From contig OX463846.1 of assembly GCA_949825065.1 (NCBI GenBank), positions 7,087,366 to 7,151,365 of the forward strand: 64,000 nucleotides of DNA. Reading direction: 5' to 3'. Under the pieces are notes generated by a model. The model saw only the letters and a program-made list of their open reading frames with translations. It did not search any database and was not told the DNA's origin. This DNA is from Odontocerum albicorne. Taxonomy: Eukaryota > Arthropoda > Insecta > Trichoptera > Odontoceridae. The position numbers and the translations under genes were made by a program. This document shows, piece by piece, positions 44,263 through 55,599 of the stretch (position 1 is the first letter of the stretch; each line of letters begins with the position of its first letter).

Positions 44263-44989
44263 GGCGATATTCTACTCTAGAGGCGTGAATTTTGGGCGTT
44301 TTTTTCAGACTAAATAAAAAAAAACAAAAATATTTTTCAGATACATTTTTTACAGTTTGTTTATTGATGATTTGATAATGTACAAAAAAAAATTTGAAAA
44401 AAAAAATTGAAAATTCAAGATGTTATCACCGGTTAGTTATAATCTCGTCGTAAAAAAAGTGGTAAACTAATCGACATGATTGAAACCCTTTTGTAAATTT
44501 AAAACAAAAATTATACACAGTTTCGTGATAAAAAATAATGTAGTTATAGTTGGTACCAAAGAAAAAAAATCATAAAATGGCGGCTGTCTGAAAAAAAATC
44601 AATATTTTTATTCTTTTTTTTTTCAAATTTAATTTTTTTTTTAAATTTAAAAAATATATTTTTAAATTTTTCAACGTAGAGACGATATAAAAACTTTTAT
44701 TAAAGTTTTATACTAAATTTGAAGGTAATCGGTTGGATAGAACTTGAGATTTTATGTCGACCAAGTCGAAAAATGTAGTTTAGAGAAAAACGTGTTTAAA
44801 GTTTTGAGATTATTGTCCGAGTCATTCCGGTGCGGCGTAATTGCTGCCTCATTTATAGCTATAACTTCGTAAATATTAAGAATTTGAAAATTTCCTTTTG
44901 ATAACATATTCTTAAAGGTCTAAACTTTAAGAATATGCAAAAAAACAAAAAAGAACGATTTTTTCAAATTTCTATAGTAGAATACTCCC
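44263..44989. mobile_element. TTAA-flanked repeat E, complete copy, 727 bp
   Basis: Bounded by TTAA. The ends GGCGATATTCTACTCTAGA and, inverted, GGGAGTATTCTACTATAGA agree at 15 of 19 positions. An internal inverted pair ATTCTTAAAG/CTTTAAGAAT lies near the right end. No transposase. TTAA targets suggest a piggyBac-type helper, but the end sequence is not diagnostic. Confidence 0.65.
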
Positions 44990-44997
44990 TTAATACC

Positions 44998-45085
44998 CGA
45001 TACATGTGTTTCTACCTCGTATCCCAAGGTATTACACCTGATAAGAGCCTTGGGATAGGAGATGGGAATAAGTGTAATGGGGATG
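44998..45085. mobile_element. Foldback relic of the 8.0 kb hammerhead-like family
   Basis: The left arm, read on the minus strand, has CTTGGGATACGAGGTAGAAA then CACATGTATCGGG, that is GAAAC-ACAT-GTA. The right arm has CTGATAAGAGCCTTGGGATA and GGAATAAGTGTAATGGGG. Each arm keeps a different half of the core well, so the pair defines the family consensus although neither is intact. Confidence 0.45.
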
Positions 45086-45499
45086 AATATGGAGAAAGAA
45101 AGTAATTTCTTCTAAAATATTCTATTATTGCCGTTCCAAAAAGTTAAAGCCACAACCTTTCATAAATAAATTTATATATTTAATTGGTTGAAAATAATTA
45201 TTTTAATTCGACTCACTTAATATGATTAAGATATTTTTTTTGTTATGTTAATGGTGAATATATTTATATTAATTTAATATGTGAAAAATTCAAAAGTGAT
45301 TTCTAAAAATCTTTGCGGATGAGTACGGTACCCGCATGAAGTCATTTGTATTATTTTGATCTGCGTGAGGGAATATTGTCATATTAATTTCTAAGCATAA
45401 GGGTCGCGTGCCGCCCAAAACACTTTTACTATAATACTTCATCAAGCAAAAAGGACAATTATTTTGCTATTATAAAGCATCTCCTGTTGATATCACAAT

Positions 45500-46165
45500 C
45501 AGGGCCATCCCTCAACAATAGGCAAGTAAGGCAAAGTCTAAGAGCGGCACTTTCAAGGGGCAGCAAATTTAAGATAAAAGTAAACAATCAATATAACATA
45601 TTTTGTTTTGATGTTTAAGTGTAACATATACATTTTAATTATAATTTTCATAGTTAAAATATATACGTTACACTTAAACATCAAATTTCAATCTTACATT
45701 TTTAAATGTTTTTTTTTTGTTTTCTTTTTTTTATACTTGTTGATGTATTTGTTCACTGTACAAATTAGAAAAACCTATAATGTACAAAATAATTAAACAG
45801 ACTTTAAATTAAACTAAATAAATGCAGTTTCAATAAAATATGAAATGCTTCTTTAATTTTGTATTAATGGTTGAGAACTCTTGATTTAATAGCAATATGG
45901 ATGCAACACAAATTTATTACAGACAAGTTTTGCCCGTAGATTTGAACTGAAAATGTAGCAAAGATATGTTCAAAACACCAATAATAATCTGGAAATCATT
46001 ATTCTATTATTATTAACATAATATATTCTAATCATCACGCCAAATACTAATTGTGTTGTAAGTTATGAGAAAAGATCGAGTGCCACACTTTTATAATATA
46101 TTCTGAAGTATGTAAGTAGGTATTATATTGTCTTCAGGTAGGTCCTATGTAGGAAAGTAAGAATC
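45500..46165 (-). repeat. Repeat D, copy 2 (hAT-like end)
   Basis: It starts with CAGGGCCATCCCTCAACAAT and contains CACTTTCAAGGGGC, ATTATTCTATTATTATTAAC, AAAAGATCGAGTGCCACACT and TGTCTTCAGGTAGG, all present inverted at 24.3-24.7 kb. It has one large palindromic insertion. The partner end is undefined. Confidence 0.5.
45608..45690. repeat. Hairpin insertion inside repeat D
   Basis: GATGTTTAAGTGTAACATAT and its near-perfect inverse meet after about 20 bp. The sequence is absent from the other copy of repeat D. Confidence 0.6.
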
Positions 46166-46824
46166 TTATTATTATTATTTAATATGAGTAAGTATGCTTA
46201 TAACAAAAAATTTATCAAAATTTTTATAGCTAAGAAATTTTTATTATATGGCAATTATTACGTTTTTGGAAATATAAATAGCATACCTGGCTTGCGTAAG
46301 GGCGAAACAATGTTTATCGCGGCTCTGCTTACAATACATTTATAATTAACATTTAAAAAAATTAAATAAACATCAAAAATAAAACAAAATTTGAAATAAA
46401 AAATAAAACAGTTGAATAAATATGTTCATTAATCATTTTGATGTTTGTTTGAATAAAGCTTTTCGTTTAGTTTTTCGCAAAACCCCGAACTCATCAGACG
46501 ACGTTGACGGTGTGAATTTGGTCTGATGGGCAGTTCTATATTTTTTAGCAAAATTTAGGTAATACACAAAATATAGAAAATGTGACGTTTAATAAATACA
46601 TATATGTCAGTTGAATCAGTTTTGAATCTATACTATAATTTTACGATTACTTACTGATATTTTCGCATAACCTTTTCACTTGCGAAATTCCCGTCTTAGT
46701 TTTCATCAAATTTCCAAACTTTAATCCTAAATCTATTAAAAAATAAAACTAGAAATTTATACCGAGCGAGAGCGATACAAGAATGCATAGCAATGCTAGT
46801 TATAAAGACACTCGTTTTACACCA

Positions 46825-46935
46825 GGGGTTATGTCCTCAATAAGATGCAAGCAGTTTACTGGGGACTCAAAAAATTAAAGGCAACAAAAACAGATCCAAG
46901 AAAATTGTGTGTCCACATTCAATTACTTGTTGTTT
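46825..46935 (+). mobile_element. LINE-J 3' untranslated fragment
   Basis: It matches the 3' end of LINE-J: CAGTTTACTGGGGA, AAAGGCAACAAAAACAGATC, TGTGTCCACATTCAATTAC, TTGTTGTTTT. The repeat tail is missing. Confidence 0.6.
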
Positions 46936-46974
46936 TCGTCGCTTTCGTTTCCCTGGTGGGGTTGGCAGAAGACA

Positions 46975-47265
46975 GAGCACCATACTTTCCTATATTGATA
47001 CCTTTATTTGGTATCTACTAGATCCATTAACGTTCTTATACAGCTATCATGATTTATCTTGCTTCTTACGTTTCCTTCTTTCAAAATATCATCCACTAGA
47101 TCATCAACAATGATCCTATCCCTTTTTTTACTTTACCACGCCTTTCACTCACCTTTGCATTGTATATTTGTTTCGTTAGTCTCTTTTTATTCATTCGTTC
47201 TACTTGCCCAAACCATCTCAGTGTGATCTACTTTATCTTACTAAAAACATCAGGGCATCGGGCTC
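46975..47265 (-). pseudogene. LINE-G relic
   Basis: Minus strand in mixed frames: LRWFGQVERMNKKRLTKQIY, then a GKVKKGIGS-like basic stretch and KKET*EAR*. It covers the region just before the family's Cys-rich end. Confidence 0.55.
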
Positions 47266-47934
47266 AATTCTCGATGGTTCATAAAAAAAGTAATAAAAAA
47301 GGGTCCGATTTTGGAGAAAGAGGTTGTCTGATGACAATATCCGCACGCACTAAACGTGTGTGAGTGTTAATGCCTGCCCACGCGCGATTGTATTTCCCTC
47401 ACGTGCCATAGCGAATACTTACACTAATGGTTCTTAACTCATTTTACTGCTGAATAATTTATTTTAAAATAAATTTTGCCAATCTTTAAAATTCTTAAAA
47501 ATATTTCCAAGGGGAGAACAGATATAATTTATTGTTATACGCCCTTACAAACCATTCCAGTATCGTTAGGGCACTCCAAACCCACTTGTTTTTAAATCCA
47601 TTCCAAGAAATTTGAAATAATCCGGTGATGGACGGTTTGAGCACAAAGTAAAAGTTTTTTGCTGAACGTCTATCTATAGACGTTCTCAGCATGAACGTAT
47701 TAAATTTGAATGTGTTGAGGTGAACCATACGAAATAAAAAAGGTATTCATATGATAAATGGTTACCAAATAAAATCAGACCGATAATCGATCTTAAACAC
47801 TAGACCAGTGCTGACTAATGCTGGTTTGAGTAAATCCAAAAACAAAGCAATCAGGAAGAGACTATTTTTTATAACGCATACATAAATATCATCATGCCAT
47901 TTCTCTTGTGAGGTAGAAAAAGAGAACAGATATC

Positions 47935-48372
47935 CAAACTTTACTATTCAAACTCCTTTTTTTGCCCTCCTCCACATTCATACATCTCGTTATACACAAT
48001 CATATTCATATATTCATACTCCTCACATTACCTTCTTTCAAAATCTTGTTCATTTCAATCAATCATGTTTTCTTAGGTCTACCTCTTCCATGCACACCTT
48101 GCACTTCTGACGTGTATACTCGCTGAGTCATTCTTTCTTCATTCATTTTCTACACATGTCCAAACCATATTTCAGCTCCTTTCTCCATGTTACTTAAAAC
48201 ATCAATTTTAACCAAGCATTAATTTATGAAGTCTTCATTCCTTCTTTTTTAATACATTGACAATCTACATTGTTTTCTCCTAATGCATACTCCACAGCAT
48301 GAATCTTAATTTTATCCTTCTGCTACCAATTTCAAGATTCACTTCCATACGTCAAAGCGGGTACCAATACAC
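47935..48372 (-). pseudogene. LINE-G relic, longer
   Basis: Minus strand: LVPALTYGSESW, then IKIHAVEYALGE, then the W-x-H-V segment and a GRPRKHD-like stretch, ending in the VYEEV region. It reaches further upstream than other copies. It ends 4 bp from a TA-flanked mariner-type element. Confidence 0.55.
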
Positions 48373-48375
48373 TAT

Positions 48376-48946
48376 TATAAAGGGTCTTTCAAATTGAGTG
48401 GTTTCTTAATTCTATTTTTTTTAATTCTTAAATAAAACACACAATTTGATTTGATTTAGAAAAAACTTTTCATTGGTCATTGAAGTATAAATAATGTATG
48501 ACATTTAAACACAAAAAAACAACATCCGCCAAATGTCCACCTCTTGCAACTGTACAGATGTCCAATTTTTTATCAAAATTTTCGATGACATTTTGGCATA
48601 CTTGCGATTCTAACTCACCAATAACGTGAATAATTTCGTCCTTCAGATCAGGAATTGATTGGGGTTCATTCTTATAGATCTGGCTTTTCATGTAAACCCA
48701 GAGAAAATAGTTCAACGTTGTCAGATCACATGATCTTGGTGGCCAATTAACATCATCGTTTCCGGAGATTACAATACATAAAATAATTTTACAAATTGAA
48801 TGCGTTGTTGTATTGTATACGACTCCATTTTTATAAATGTGATACATTACACTTCTTAAATATCACAAGACCCAGGCAAGTTCGCGACGCCATCTGTATT
48901 TTATCCAAGAATTAAAAAAACCGCTCAATTGGAAAGACCTTTTATA
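48376..48946 (-). pseudogene. Internally deleted Tc1/mariner-type transposon, copy 2
   Basis: Terminal repeats of about 37 bp begin AAAGGGTCTTTC and, inverted, AAAAGGTCTTTCCAATTGAG, next to TA. On the minus strand a transposase starts MESYTIQQRIQFVKLFY, the usual N-terminal helix, and then meets a stop. It resumes with NDDVNWPPRSCDLTTLNYFLW and GELESQVCQNVIENF, ending ARGGHLADVVF. The middle of the protein, with the first two catalytic residues, is gone. Copy 1 at 1.2-3.7 kb has the same junction. It is therefore a defective but once mobile derivative. Confidence 0.85.
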
Positions 48947-48997
48947 TTGTCATTTTTACTACTTTTGATATATCGCGGTTTTTGTATAGTCGTATTA

Positions 48998-49925
48998 CTA
49001 CCTTGATCAAAAAGTTTTAGGACTTTATTCATAAAATCGAAAATACAAGTTTATTCATCAAAATTGATATGGTTTTCTTCAAAGTACTCCCCATCGACTG
49101 CAACGCACTTACGCCAGTGCTTGATCCAATCCTCGAAACACCGCTGGTACTCAATTTTCGGCATGTCCATCAGAGCCGTCTTCGATTTTTTCATGACATC
49201 CTCTCGGGTGATGTAACGCGTTCCGCGAAGCGGTTTTTTAAGTCGTTTGAACAGGAAAAAGTCGCAGGGAGCCCGATCAGATGAATTCGAAGGCTGTTGG
49301 ATAGTAATCGTGTTGTTTTTGGTAAAAAAACTCATGGAAATCATGTCTTTCGCGATTTCAACGCGGTCTTTTTTTTGCATGAAATTGAGGTCTTTCGGCA
49401 CCAGTTTGGCAGCGACACGTCTGAGGCCCAAATCACTAACAAAATTGTCTTGAGCGGGTCCATAAGCGATGTTCAAGTCCTCTGCCAGCTCTCTGATGGT
49501 CAATTTGCGGTTTTCGGCCAACATGTCTTTGATTTTATCGATGTTTTCATCGGTTTTCGACTGCCACTGCGTTCGTCATCCTCGACCGACTCACGACCAT
49601 TTTTGAAGCGTTCGTGCCACCGAAGAACACTTCTCGAACATTTCCAAGGTCTGCGGACCGTTAAATCCGTTTTTCACACAAAATTTAATGCAAACTCGTT
49701 GATGCACAGTTGATGCCATTTTCAAACTTGTAAAAAATCGAAAACACGCACAAAGGTAGATGTACTCAGTACAGCGTAACTTTTACAAATGTAAAGCTAT
49801 GACGCTGAAATTTGGAGGGAAGTGTCAATGATAGATGTGGTAACCTAATAAAAAAAAAAGAATTCCAATCGGGTGACTAACAGCGCCACACGGTGGCCGG
49901 TCCTAAAACTTTTTGATCGAGGTAG
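48998..49925 (-). pseudogene. Mariner transposon, internally deleted
   Basis: The ends CTACCTTGATCAAAAAGTTT and, inverted, CTACCTCGATCAAAAAGTTT are flanked by TA. The minus-strand transposase starts at 49719 (MASTVHQRVCIKF). It passes a frameshift region with WHERFKNGRESVEDDERSG, then has MLAENRKLTIRELAEDLN, LGLRRVAAKLVPKDLN and RVEIAKDM. It jumps to FFTKNNTITIQQPSNSSDRA and PCDFFLF, ending CIAVDGEYFE-like (here CVAVDGEYFEENHINFDE). The two early catalytic Asp regions are deleted and only the last Asp region is left. Length 928 bp against about 1.3 kb for full mariners. Confidence 0.88.
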
Positions 49926-49927
49926 TA

Positions 49928-50740
49928 TATTAAGTTCTCTTTTACCTTGTTACTTGCCACTATCCTTTTTTCAATGTCCCTTTCATCTCGCCCATCAGTA
50001 AATGGCATATTACTTGTACAATACTTTTTGACGTCAATGAATGTACGAGTATTTTAATATGTTTCCATGTAAATTTAATAACATTAACCTTAATCAACAT
50101 TTGTATATTGCACTATTTGGCTATCGAAATATACATTGTAATAACGTGGCGGATACAGTGTTAATTATTTGAATATTTTATTTTTAATTTATTTATTTTC
50201 CATGGGAAAAATCCCAGTATTACATAGTGAATTAGCGCATTACCATAATGAGGGGACGTATGACCACCCGCATAACCCCGATTCAATCCATGGGGTATCT
50301 CTGAGTCTATGGGTATATTCCATAATAGTACATTGGGTCTTAACCCCAATATGGGGATATACTCGTAACATACATTTATATACATATTATTAAGAGCCGC
50401 AACCTTCATAGATATTATAAATTTAAAAGTATTATAAAAAAAATGTATTTGTCATATATAGTATTTACATATTTTAGACTTTCATGCAAATATTTCTGGC
50501 AAAATTACAGTTTTAAAAAAATTTCTTCCAATGAACTTTTTTGTTTCATATTAATTATTAATACTCATCCGGGTCTTTAAAAAAGTGTAGGTATGAGAAT
50601 AGTATTTTAAAAAAACTAACAAAAAACATAAATAAAATATTATTATCAAGAAAAAAAATTTAAGTAAATGGCAATATAATTCAGATCACATAGAAATAAT
50701 GAATTTTTAAAACGCAAAGAAAAAACTCAACTTCAATTAA
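49928..50740. other. No gene recognised
   Basis: AT-rich. Around 50.27-50.36 kb short inverted repeats (CCCCGATTCAATCCATGGGG, AACCCCAATATGGGG) cluster. Two TACTCGTA octamers lie at 50044 and 50360. Confidence 0.4.
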
Positions 50741-50747
50741 GCACAGA

Positions 50748-50822
50748 CGACCTCTGTGGCCTAGTTGGTAATACGCTGAATTTCCACCCGAGGGTTTCGG
50801 ATTCAATTCCCGATGGTACAAA
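50748..50822 (+). mobile_element. tRNA-like SINE head
   Basis: GACCTCTGTGGCCTAGTTGG (A box) and GGATTCAATTCCCGATGGT (B box) at tRNA spacing, followed by an A-rich stretch. The 5' end GACCTC(C/T)GTGGCC is the same as the SINE-A head, so this is probably a SINE-A relative without the LINE-K tail. Confidence 0.5.
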
Positions 50823-51449
50823 AAAAGCACTACACTATTATTATTGTCTTCATGAAATAATAATATTAATAAATCCCTTTAGATTTTATCGCACCATAGT
50901 TGATAATTTAGAAGATAAAACATCGAATGACTTAGGGAAGAAAAATATTGAAAAGGAATCTTAAAGATACAACTACTGAATGTCAGCTTCTGGATTTATT
51001 GCTATTTGACGATACCAAAAGAGAACAGAGCCGCTTACCTTTGAGTGCAATGAATGCATTGCAAGGAAGTGAACAATCCAAAACGCGGGTTTTTTCTACA
51101 ATTGGTTCAAAATAGCGATGCAAATCAAAATATTAAAAAAAAAATTACATACAAATACTTATAATTTAAAGAATATCAAGCTTTTTAAAAATGCAATTCA
51201 TTATGATATTTTTTCCTTTCAATGAACTATCCTAACATGCTTATTAGTAAACTATTATAGCAATTATATAAAATCGGTAAATTACTTATCAATAGTAAAA
51301 TAATACCTTTTTAATTATTTTGCCATAAGAGCTTAAAATATATTTTATTAAATTTTTTTTATTTTAATAAAAAACACTGTAATTTTATTAAAATCTAAAA
51401 AAAATTTAATCTGTGTTTAGAAAATAATAAAACTGCTCTATTTCCCGAT

Positions 51450-52460
51450 CTTGATTTGATAAACAATCTCCATGCATTATATAGTATATAGAAGTGAAAT
51501 GTGGATGGGAAAAAGCACCAAAAAGCATTTTACCTCGAAAAATGCTGTAGAAATGCATGCACTTCAAATATTACGTGAAGTGACAATATGCAGGACGGCG
51601 CAGAGGAAACGTATGTTTTTTGAATGGCTAGTATTTTGCAAAGAGTGGAAACACATGTTTTTCATTTAAGCATAACATTGTTTATTTTCAAGATATTTTT
51701 TTGATTAATACAGGTAAATGAAGTAATAATATTGCACCTTTAAATTAATTGTGAAAAATAATGTCAGGCAAGTGTTGCCCTTCTTCGCGGTCACATATCT
51801 GCAGCCACTCTTGAAAGTTATGCATCACTCTCACAAACATTTCTTCTGGTATTCCTTCGATGTCTTGACGAATAGAAACTTTCAGTGGGCAAAGAAGTGC
51901 AACACTTGCCTGACATTATTTTTCACAATAAATTTAAAGGTGCAATATTATTACTTCATTTACTTGTATTAATCAAAAAATTATCTTGAAAATAAACAAT
52001 GTTATGCTTAAATGAAAAACATGCGTTTCCTCTCTTCGCAAAACACTAGCCATTCAAAAAACATGCGTTTCCTCTGCGCCACCCTATAATAACAAAATAC
52101 GGAATTGATAAATTAGGTGTGAATGTGAACTTAAGGCTAATGTGTTGAGTAACATAAAGGAAGAGCACTCTGAGATGGTTTGGGCACGTTGAACGAATAG
52201 ACCAAGAAGGACTAACACAACAGATATATAGTGAAAGTGCGAAGGGAAAGCGTGGTAAAATAATACCAAGGAAAGTATGATTGACTGAAGTGGATGATAT
52301 TTTGAAAGATCAGAGAGAAAGTTAGAATAGAAGAAACAGAAGTTGATGAGAGTCTGACGCTCTGAGAGAGTTTGGTGTCGAGATGAGATTTTGGCACTCT
52401 ATCCTCTCTGATTATCCCAGCAGAAAAATGGCGTGATGGTTTAAATGTTCAAAATCATTT
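51450..52460 (+). pseudogene. LINE-G relic split by a long-inverted-repeat element
   Basis: The left piece reads LHALYSIYRSEMWMGKSTKK and NAVEMHALQILREVT; the right piece continues with RMFGHVERIDQEGLTQ-like sequence in mixed frames, then LTEVDDILKDQRES, and ends TCTGATTATCCCAGCAG ... GGCGTGATGG. The break at 51597/52087 falls between the AVEMH and W-x-H segments, exactly where copies at 58.2 kb are continuous. Confidence 0.65.
51598..52086 (-). mobile_element. Tc1/mariner-type derivative with 190-bp inverted repeats
   Basis: Each end, read inward, gives GGCGCAGAGGAAACG, TTTTTTGAATGGCTAGT, then GCATAACATTGTTTATTTTC and AATAATGTCAGGCAAGTG. The right end has the full GGGTGGCGCAG next to TATA. 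The centre, minus strand, encodes VSIRQDIEGIPEEMFVRVM and HNFQEWLQICDRE, the last part of a Tc1/mariner-type transposase. The rest has been lost and the arms have become long. Confidence 0.75.
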
Positions 52461-52470
52461 TCTGATTGTT

Positions 52471-52492
52471 TAAGGTTAGGTTAGGTTAGGTT
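52471..52492 (+). repeat. Interstitial TTAGG repeat, four units
   Basis: AAGGTTAGGTTAGGTTAGGT: four units of the canonical insect telomere repeat, next to a LINE-G 3' end. Short enough to have arisen locally. Confidence 0.6.
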
Positions 52493-53160
52493 GGCAGGCA
52501 GGAAAACGGAGTGATGGTTTGAATGTATGTATGTATAAAATTATTTTCTGGTTGGATGGAGAAGATTTCAATATATACTCTCCAGGTTGTTCTGTACACA
52601 ACGAAATAAAACGTGACACAAAAAAGTATCTCAGTTAGACAATATCTGTAGAGATATAGCAAGTTTTATGATGTATGTAATGTACGTACTTTTCGAACAC
52701 GGGTGAAACTATACCATGCCTAGTGACGGGTCTGCCCTCGGCATACCTAACAAAATGATCTATTGTCGATTCAGAGCAGTTTGGGTCCCCTATTGAAGCG
52801 AATAGTTCTACGGCATTAAAGTGAGATAAGATAAACATTCCGAGTATTGGAGATCCTTTGAAGTTGTATTTATCCTCTTCTCCTTTTACAGCGGTTTCAA
52901 TATCGACAATGCCGAGATACCGAAGGCTATCTATTTCCTTAGGACTTCAGTTATCTGCATAAATGCATAAATATCATTAGACCGTGTCTTTTCTTAGATA
53001 AGAAAAGATAACAAAACACTGTTGTGGGGTGCAAGATACGACACTATATTTTCTTCCATCCAAGTTCCAAACAGCTCTGATTGCTACCAACGCTGTTTTT
53101 TCTTTGTTATGAACATTATCGTTGCATCATCATCATCATCGCTCTATTTGTGTTTTTATA

Positions 53161-53222
53161 CGGTACAAACTGGTAAGTTTTCTTGTTATATGTGTATGGC
53201 AATCTATTCCAACCAACAAAGA
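53161..53222 (-). mobile_element. SINE-A/LINE-K tail fragment
   Basis: GGTACAAACTGGTAAGTTTT, GTGTATGGCAATCTATTCC and AACCAACAAAGAAAG match the shared tail. No head follows, so the parent could be either family. Confidence 0.5.
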
Positions 53223-53229
53223 AAGGGGA

Positions 53230-55260
53230 GTTGCGGGGTGACGTTTTCGAGGTGCTTCGAAAATCCTTTTTTTTCGTGTTGAGTTTACTTTATATTTAAT
53301 GTCTGTATCTCCTCATGGGATGGTGTTATTGTTAAAGCAGGAAAAGGCACGATGGGCAGGGGTTTTAAGTTGTCGTGGAGAAGTTATTTTTGCCACCGAA
53401 AGGTCTTATGGTCAATCAATATAAATAAGTGGACTCTTCATAATTGAGGAAACGTACGAACCTTGCAAGAAGGATTTCAAATTCAAAGGAAAATTTTAAT
53501 ATAACACCGTTTAGAGAGCGAGCTTTCCTCAAGGGCGCTCTAGCTCGGGACTTGGACCCACTAATATTAAACAAATCACGTCTGACAGCTATAGCAGCGC
53601 CCGAGCGAATCATGTACAACACTTTCTTTGTATACAGTAAAATCCTGTGGGACTTCTGCCACGTGGCAACCTCTTCAAACCAAACAGAAAGATGCTTCTG
53701 AGTCAAAATGTTTATTATTTTATAAATTTTTAATTATATTTGCATGCCATAAATTCTTATTTATTGAAAAAAATAACAACAAAGAATTTGTGTTAGAGGA
53801 CAAACGTGGTAAACTAAACCTATACCTCTAAAAAAATAGTAAGTACCAACAACAATTGAAAATATATATTTAACGATAATGCATCAGAAGCTTCTTAAAC
53901 TTTCACTGTCTAAAAAGGCGAGGTACTCATTGAGTAGGTTGTAATATGGGTGTACCCCACCTTCATAAATATGGACTGGGTAATTCGTCTGTGTGAAAGA
54001 TGATTTAAGTGCTAACAACTCAACACTTTTCCCTCTTTGACTTCTCGGGAGGTTTCTAAGAGATTCATAACCTGACTTTCAGCACAGGTACCTGACTAAG
54101 AAACTAACACTAGAATCTTGTCATCGTCTTTATAAAGGAAGAGGGTTTGGACGAAATTAGTATTTCGTAGAAGGTTGCAGTGGATTAGGAAGGTACATTA
54201 GCGCGTAGTTAACCTACTAGACTTTGTCAGTTCGAAATCCTAAATTTAGTTTGATTTTTAATAACTCATTTCAGCGATAGAAGGATATCTTCCATAGAAT
54301 ATATAAAAATAAGACTTATAACATATACATTATTTTTGAAAAATTCTTAACTGTACTTTTTCCGCCCCCAACGTTTTAATCAAAAGGTTGTTGGTTCAAA
54401 TTCCATGTAAACTAGCGACGTTTTCTATACAATTGCACTGAGTTTCAAGGAAAACAGATTGAAGTCCACATAAACACACTCTCTTTTAATGAATAGTGCA
54501 CTTTTGTTTATTTTTATTCTTGGAGAAAGTAAAAAGTTTTAAAGGAATTCAGACGTACTTACTAAATATATAATGTAAGCGCACGTCGTTTTAACATGAA
54601 ATTTTCACATAAGTATGTTAATTTCATTTTTTAGGGAGCAGAGTTTGAAGGAAAATTTTAAGAATGTTTTTCAAATTACACATAAAACCACGACGTTTTT
54701 ATAAACAACAAAATATTTACTTTTTAGGTAGCAAAGAGTTTTAAAGGAAAAAAAAAGTAAGTAATTAATTCCCATTTCAATAAACTAAGGCCACTTTCAC
54801 TTAAAATACACTTCGAAATCATTTGCTTATTTTTCATACAGTTCCACGTTTTTTAAATTTGCAATAGCCGAGATTATTCCACACATTAGCATTAAAATGC
54901 CTTTACAGATTTATTTAGAACCGGATATGCGCGTGGGAATGTATAATCACAGGTGTATAAAGGGACCTCCCGATCCTTTCTCACAGTTAACTGCATAAAA
55001 AACTTAATAAATGCACCCTCAGTGTTAAAGCGCACCCCTCCGGTTTAAGAGTTCAAATGAAAGGGAAGTACCTACCTATGTGCAGTTATTCCACCATTTA
55101 ATGCGATGCTATTTCATTAAAGTCTTAACCCACGTGCACATTTATTTCACATTTTACGTACACCTATGCATTTATTGAAGCTCGCCACCCCCTTTAAAGA
55201 TGTGTTTTACTACTATTGATTTTCAAAAGAACCGAAAATTAAAAAAAAAATACATTTGAG
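53230..55260. other. No gene recognised; weak SINE traces
   Basis: Open frames near 53.4-53.8 kb have no motif I know. Worn tRNA-like phrases occur near 54.2, 54.38 and 55.03 kb (GTTGTTGGTTCAAATTCC at 54.39). A diffuse repeat of AGTTTTAAAGGAA-type units runs from 54.45 to 54.80 kb. Confidence 0.35.
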
Positions 55261-55261
55261 A

Positions 55262-55413
55262 ATTTAGCGCATAGATTGTACCCACAGGTTTTAGCTTCTA
55301 TTCCCGATGGCAAAGAAATTAAAAAGAGAACCAAAGAAATTAAAACAAAGCTTTTTAATTTCTTTGCCATCAGGAATAGAACCTAAAACCTGTGGGTACA
55401 ATCTATGCGCTAA
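55262..55413. repeat. Inverted pair of tRNA-like SINE pieces
   Basis: TAGCGCATAGATTGTACCCA, CAGGTTTTAGCTTCTATTCC and CGATGGCAAAGAAATTAAAA lie on the plus strand and are repeated inverted almost perfectly after about 30 bp. The B-box-like centre and A-rich end fit a SINE, with the two A-rich ends facing each other. Confidence 0.7.
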
Positions 55414-55599
55414 TAAAAAAGCTTGCTTTGAGGAAAACTGTTCAATAACAGAGAAAATTTAGCGCTACATTGTATAGCCTTAAAAAGGCGATAAAATAAA
55501 TCTATTTCGCCAGTTAATAGAAATATCAGTTTATTTCATCTTATAATTTATAAGTGTTTTAAGACAATATATTTGGTGTCATGTTTCTTCTGGTATTAA

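Noticed and set aside
46490..46535. CTGATGAG...GCGAAAAAC on the minus strand as a hammerhead core
   Set aside because: The interval does not form a stem II, there is no palindromic stem III, and it is not part of a repeated foldback in this window.
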